Shown piece by piece: positions 4,820-6,759 of a stretch of 6,759 nucleotides of DNA. Position numbers and translations under genes: made by a program. Under the pieces are notes generated by a model. That model was not told where the DNA came from. It searched no databases and saw only the letters and a program-made list of their open reading frames with translations. Each line of letters begins with the position of its first letter. The first letter of the stretch is position 1. The stretch is from Nostoc sp. CHAB 5715 (GTDB taxonomy: Bacteria > Cyanobacteriota > Cyanobacteriia > Cyanobacteriales > Nostocaceae): the NCBI RefSeq assembly GCF_020829685.1, contig NZ_JAIVFR010000359.1, positions 1-6,759 on the forward strand. Direction: 5' to 3'.

Positions 4820-6343
4820 TTAAATCGAGTTGATTGCGATCGCACCAAACAAAGCAATACTAGTTAACAGCAGATAAGCGAAGATTGCTCCACCAATTCC
4901 ACCAATCAAAAAGCCCTCAGTAAATTGACTCCATTGTGCGACAGTATTGATGCTCTGTGGCACCTTGGGAACTGTTGCAACCGAAACTGGTCGTGAATAG
5001 ATTTCTTGCTGTTTTTCGTAGCTGTTAGTGCCATAAAGGGAAAAACCAATTGTCAAGATGAGAATCAAACTGCCTGCGGCTAGTAAACCAACCAAGCTAC
5101 CCACATTAGAATTGCGTAACAAACCTAATGATCCTAATGTGGCAAACGGGCCAACCAACCAGTAACCATGAGCCATGCCAACTTCTAATCCCCGCCACAA
5201 AGAAGATATACCGGGGCGGTAAATTGGCAAGTATCTGAGAAACTTCAATGTCAAATCAGAAGAATTGACTGCGCTTACCTGATTACTTGTTTGGCGATCT
5301 ACCCGTGGCGGCTGAACCATATCACCATTTTTTAAATCAAATCCGCCTGCGATCGCACGAGCGCGGAGAGCGTGCCAAATGTGACCTAACAGAAATATCA
5401 GCGCTAGGACAAAATGGAAAGTTACCAACCAACCACGAGCAGAAACTATACCAGCAGAAGTTTCTATAGCCCTAACTGGACCATAGAAAACTTCGGGATA
5501 GACAGTGTTATTGACCGACGCAAAATATGCTGCCAAAAAGCCCATGTATGCTACAGCACCAATGCTGTAAGACAAATACGCTTCCCCCGAATAAATCAAA
5601 ATTCGACGTGCCCAAGCGAACGGCTTAGTCAAGATGTGGAAAATACCACCGCCAATTAACATCAAACCAACCCAGATGTGACCACCGACCACATCTTCCA
5701 AGTTATCGACAGCTGCCATTCCGTCTGATCCCCAAACCCCAAACAGATAACCAAAGATGCGGAATGGGTTGAGCGTCGGATGATTGATTACCCTTACGTC
5801 TCCACCGCCAGCAGCCCAGGGGTCAAACAGTCCACCCCAAAACACCGCCTTGGCAACTAAAGCCAAAGCACCCAAACCTAAAAGCGTTAGGTGAATGCCC
5901 AAGATTGTAGTCATCTTGTCTTTGTCTTTCCAGTCGTAGCCAAAAAAGCCAGCCCAAGTAGGATTGTCTTCTAACACCTCTGGCCCCAGCAGGGAGTGGT
6001 AAATACCACCAGCAGCCAGAATCACTGAAGGTATCAGATGTAAGACGCTGACTACAAAGTAGGGATAGGTGCTAATAACTTGCCCACCAGCACCGACACC
6101 CAAACCTAGAGTCGCTAGATGAGGCAGTATGATTAACCCTTGCTCATACATTGGCACATTAGGGTTGAAGCGTGACAGTTCAAACAGCGTCATTCCTCCA
6201 GCCCATAACAAAATCAATGCAGAATGGGCAACATGAGCGCCTAGTAATTTTCCTGATAAATTTGTGAGACGAAAGTTACCAGCCCACCAGCCAACATCAG
6301 GTATTTGTTGCTTGTATGGGCTATCTTCAATTACTGTTGTCAT
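4820..6343 (-). CDS. CP43-like chlorophyll-binding antenna protein fused to a PsaL domain
   Basis: 507-residue thylakoid membrane protein with two parts. Residues about 18-330 are a six-helix CP43-like antenna of the IsiA/Pcb family without the large lumenal loop of true CP43. Likely chlorophyll-ligand histidines stand at H37, H40, H75, H102, H116, H151, H222, H236, H310, H321 and H324, with family blocks [39 protein letters not shown] and [11 protein letters not shown]. After a polar linker (about 340-362), residues 363-500 are a PsaL-like domain with three helices: [42 protein letters not shown] and [16 protein letters not shown]. PsaL forms the photosystem I trimer interface, so the antenna is probably anchored to photosystem I there. 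AAGGAG at 6357-6352, eight bases before the ATG, supports the start. It follows another antenna gene by 83 bases, presumably in one operon, often iron-stress induced. Fusions of this type are known from isi clusters of some cyanobacteria. Confidence 0.97.
   Translation of the reverse strand: MTTVIEDSPYKQQIPDVGWWAGNFRLTNLSGKLLGAHVAHSALILLWAGGMTLFELSRFNPNVPMYEQGLIILPHLATLGLGVGAGGQVISTYPYFVVSVLHLIPSVILAAGGIYHSLLGPEVLEDNPTWAGFFGYDWKDKDKMTTILGIHLTLLGLGALALVAKAVFWGGLFDPWAAGGGDVRVINHPTLNPFRIFGYLFGVWGSDGMAAVDNLEDVVGGHIWVGLMLIGGGIFHILTKPFAWARRILIYSGEAYLSYSIGAVAYMGFLAAYFASVNNTVYPEVFYGPVRAIETSAGIVSARGWLVTFHFVLALIFLLGHIWHALRARAIAGGFDLKNGDMVQPPRVDRQTSNQVSAVNSSDLTLKFLRYLPIYRPGISSLWRGLEVGMAHGYWLVGPFATLGSLGLLRNSNVGSLVGLLAAGSLILILTIGFSLYGTNSYEKQQEIYSRPVSVATVPKVPQSINTVAQWSQFTEGFLIGGIGGAIFAYLLLTSIALFGAIAINSI
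5349..5356. repeat. HIP1 octamer inside the antenna gene at an in-frame insertion
   Basis: GCGATCGC here encodes Ala-Ile-Ala (A330-A332) in the sequence [12 protein letters not shown]. The paralogue at 6427-6759 reads ALRAR-GFD, so the four extra codons include exactly this octamer. Other HIP1 copies are at 2236, 2987, 3801 and 4836. Confidence 0.85.
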
Positions 6344-6426
6344 TTCTGGTACTCCTTGAGAATTTTTAGCAATTTATTTGAGTTTTTGCTTTCAAACAAT
6401 TGCAAATATATTGCATTAAATTGAAT

Positions 6427-6759
6427 TTAGCTAATTGGTTGGGGAATCACTGCCTCCTGACTCACCCTACCTTTGCGAAAATCAAACCCACGCGCCCGCA
6501 AGGCGTGCCAGATATGTCCTTGGAGAAAGAAGAAAGCTAACCAAAAGTGGGCATTAGCTAACCAAGTTCGAGCAGTTACAAGGTCAGGGTCAAGTGATGA
6601 AAAGTACGGCACAATATTCTGCCTAACCACGAGCGCCGGCCCATAAAAAACTTCAGGATAAACAGTGGTGTTTACCGATACAAACAGAGTTGCAATAAAA
6701 CCCATCAGTGCCAAAGCGCCCAGACTGTAAGAAAGGTAAGCTTCTCCAAGGACATATCT
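6427..6759 (-). CDS. IsiA/Pcb-family CP43-like antenna protein, C-terminal part only
   Basis: The last 110 codons of a chlorophyll-binding antenna gene that runs off the right edge (frame open at 6759, starting [12 protein letters not shown]). The visible part holds the end of helix 5 to the C-terminus: [29 protein letters not shown], the lumenal segment [22 protein letters not shown], then [28 protein letters not shown] and a short tail ending PQPIS. The blocks align one to one with the downstream fusion gene, but this protein stops without a PsaL domain, as in ordinary IsiA (about 340 residues). The WLANAHF and GHIWHA histidines are likely chlorophyll ligands. Together with the fusion gene it forms a tandem antenna operon transcribed leftwards; the promoter is outside. 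A TTG at 6714 is internal, not the start. Confidence 0.95.
   Translation of the reverse strand, partial: RYVLGEAYLSYSLGALALMGFIATLFVSVNTTVYPEVFYGPALVVRQNIVPYFSSLDPDLVTARTWLANAHFWLAFFFLQGHIWHALRARGFDFRKGRVSQEAVIPQPIS

Noticed and set aside
5287..5659. Plus-strand open frames opposite the CP43-PsaL gene (5287-5469, 5414-5659)
   Set aside because: They are antisense to a well-supported gene, with unnatural composition and no family resemblance.
6344..6426. Internal promoter or regulatory site between the two antenna genes
   Set aside because: The 83-base gap is AT-rich with a repeated ATTGCA but has no convincing promoter, palindrome or terminator, so simple co-transcription is preferred.

Overview
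The window is cyanobacterial DNA, most likely from a filamentous, Nostoc-like (Nostocales) genome. The evidence is two CP43-like antenna genes of the IsiA/Pcb family, several small protein families that I know only from cyanobacteria, five perfect HIP1 octamers (GCGATCGC, at 2236, 2987, 3801, 4836 and 5349) in 6.8 kb, and typical multi-copy palindromic intergenic repeats.

Layout, left to right. (1) 1-1874, + strand: a nearly complete site-2 protease of the plant EGY type, whose ATG appears to begin one base before the window, followed closely by two tiny overlapping genes (DUF6888-like, then DUF6887-like) and a good intrinsic terminator. (2) 1966-2668, + strand: a candidate operator palindrome, a small secreted protein with two cysteines, and a second DUF6887-like gene joined to it by an ATGA overlap. 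(3) 2684-3166: a GC-rich palindromic repeat element, then a minus-strand C-terminal remnant of a GHL10-type glycoside hydrolase-like gene. (4) 3218-3970, + strand: a DUF2973-type membrane-anchored gene, a tandem array of palindromic repeats, and what looks like a frameshifted gene relic not detectable as one open frame. (5) 3967-4534, minus strand: two small conserved cyanobacterial genes, one DUF7219-like and one a cysteine-rich one-helix membrane protein with a terminator-like hairpin next to its ribosome binding site. (6) 4649-4793: two more inverted-repeat structures. (7) 4820-6759, minus strand: an antenna operon with the end of an IsiA-like gene followed by a CP43-like protein fused to a complete PsaL domain.

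The antenna operon is the clearest functional unit. IsiA-family proteins bind chlorophyll and form rings or partial rings around photosystem I, usually under iron limitation. PsaL sits at the trimerisation interface of photosystem I, so the fusion suggests an antenna that inserts at or replaces the PsaL position. Its promoter lies beyond the right edge. The rest is a mixed neighbourhood of small conserved genes, two gene relics and repeats, which suggests a rearranged, accessory-like stretch. I see no rRNA, tRNA, CRISPR array, complete insertion sequence or replication origin. The DUF numbers are assigned from memory of family sequences and should be read as tentative names.
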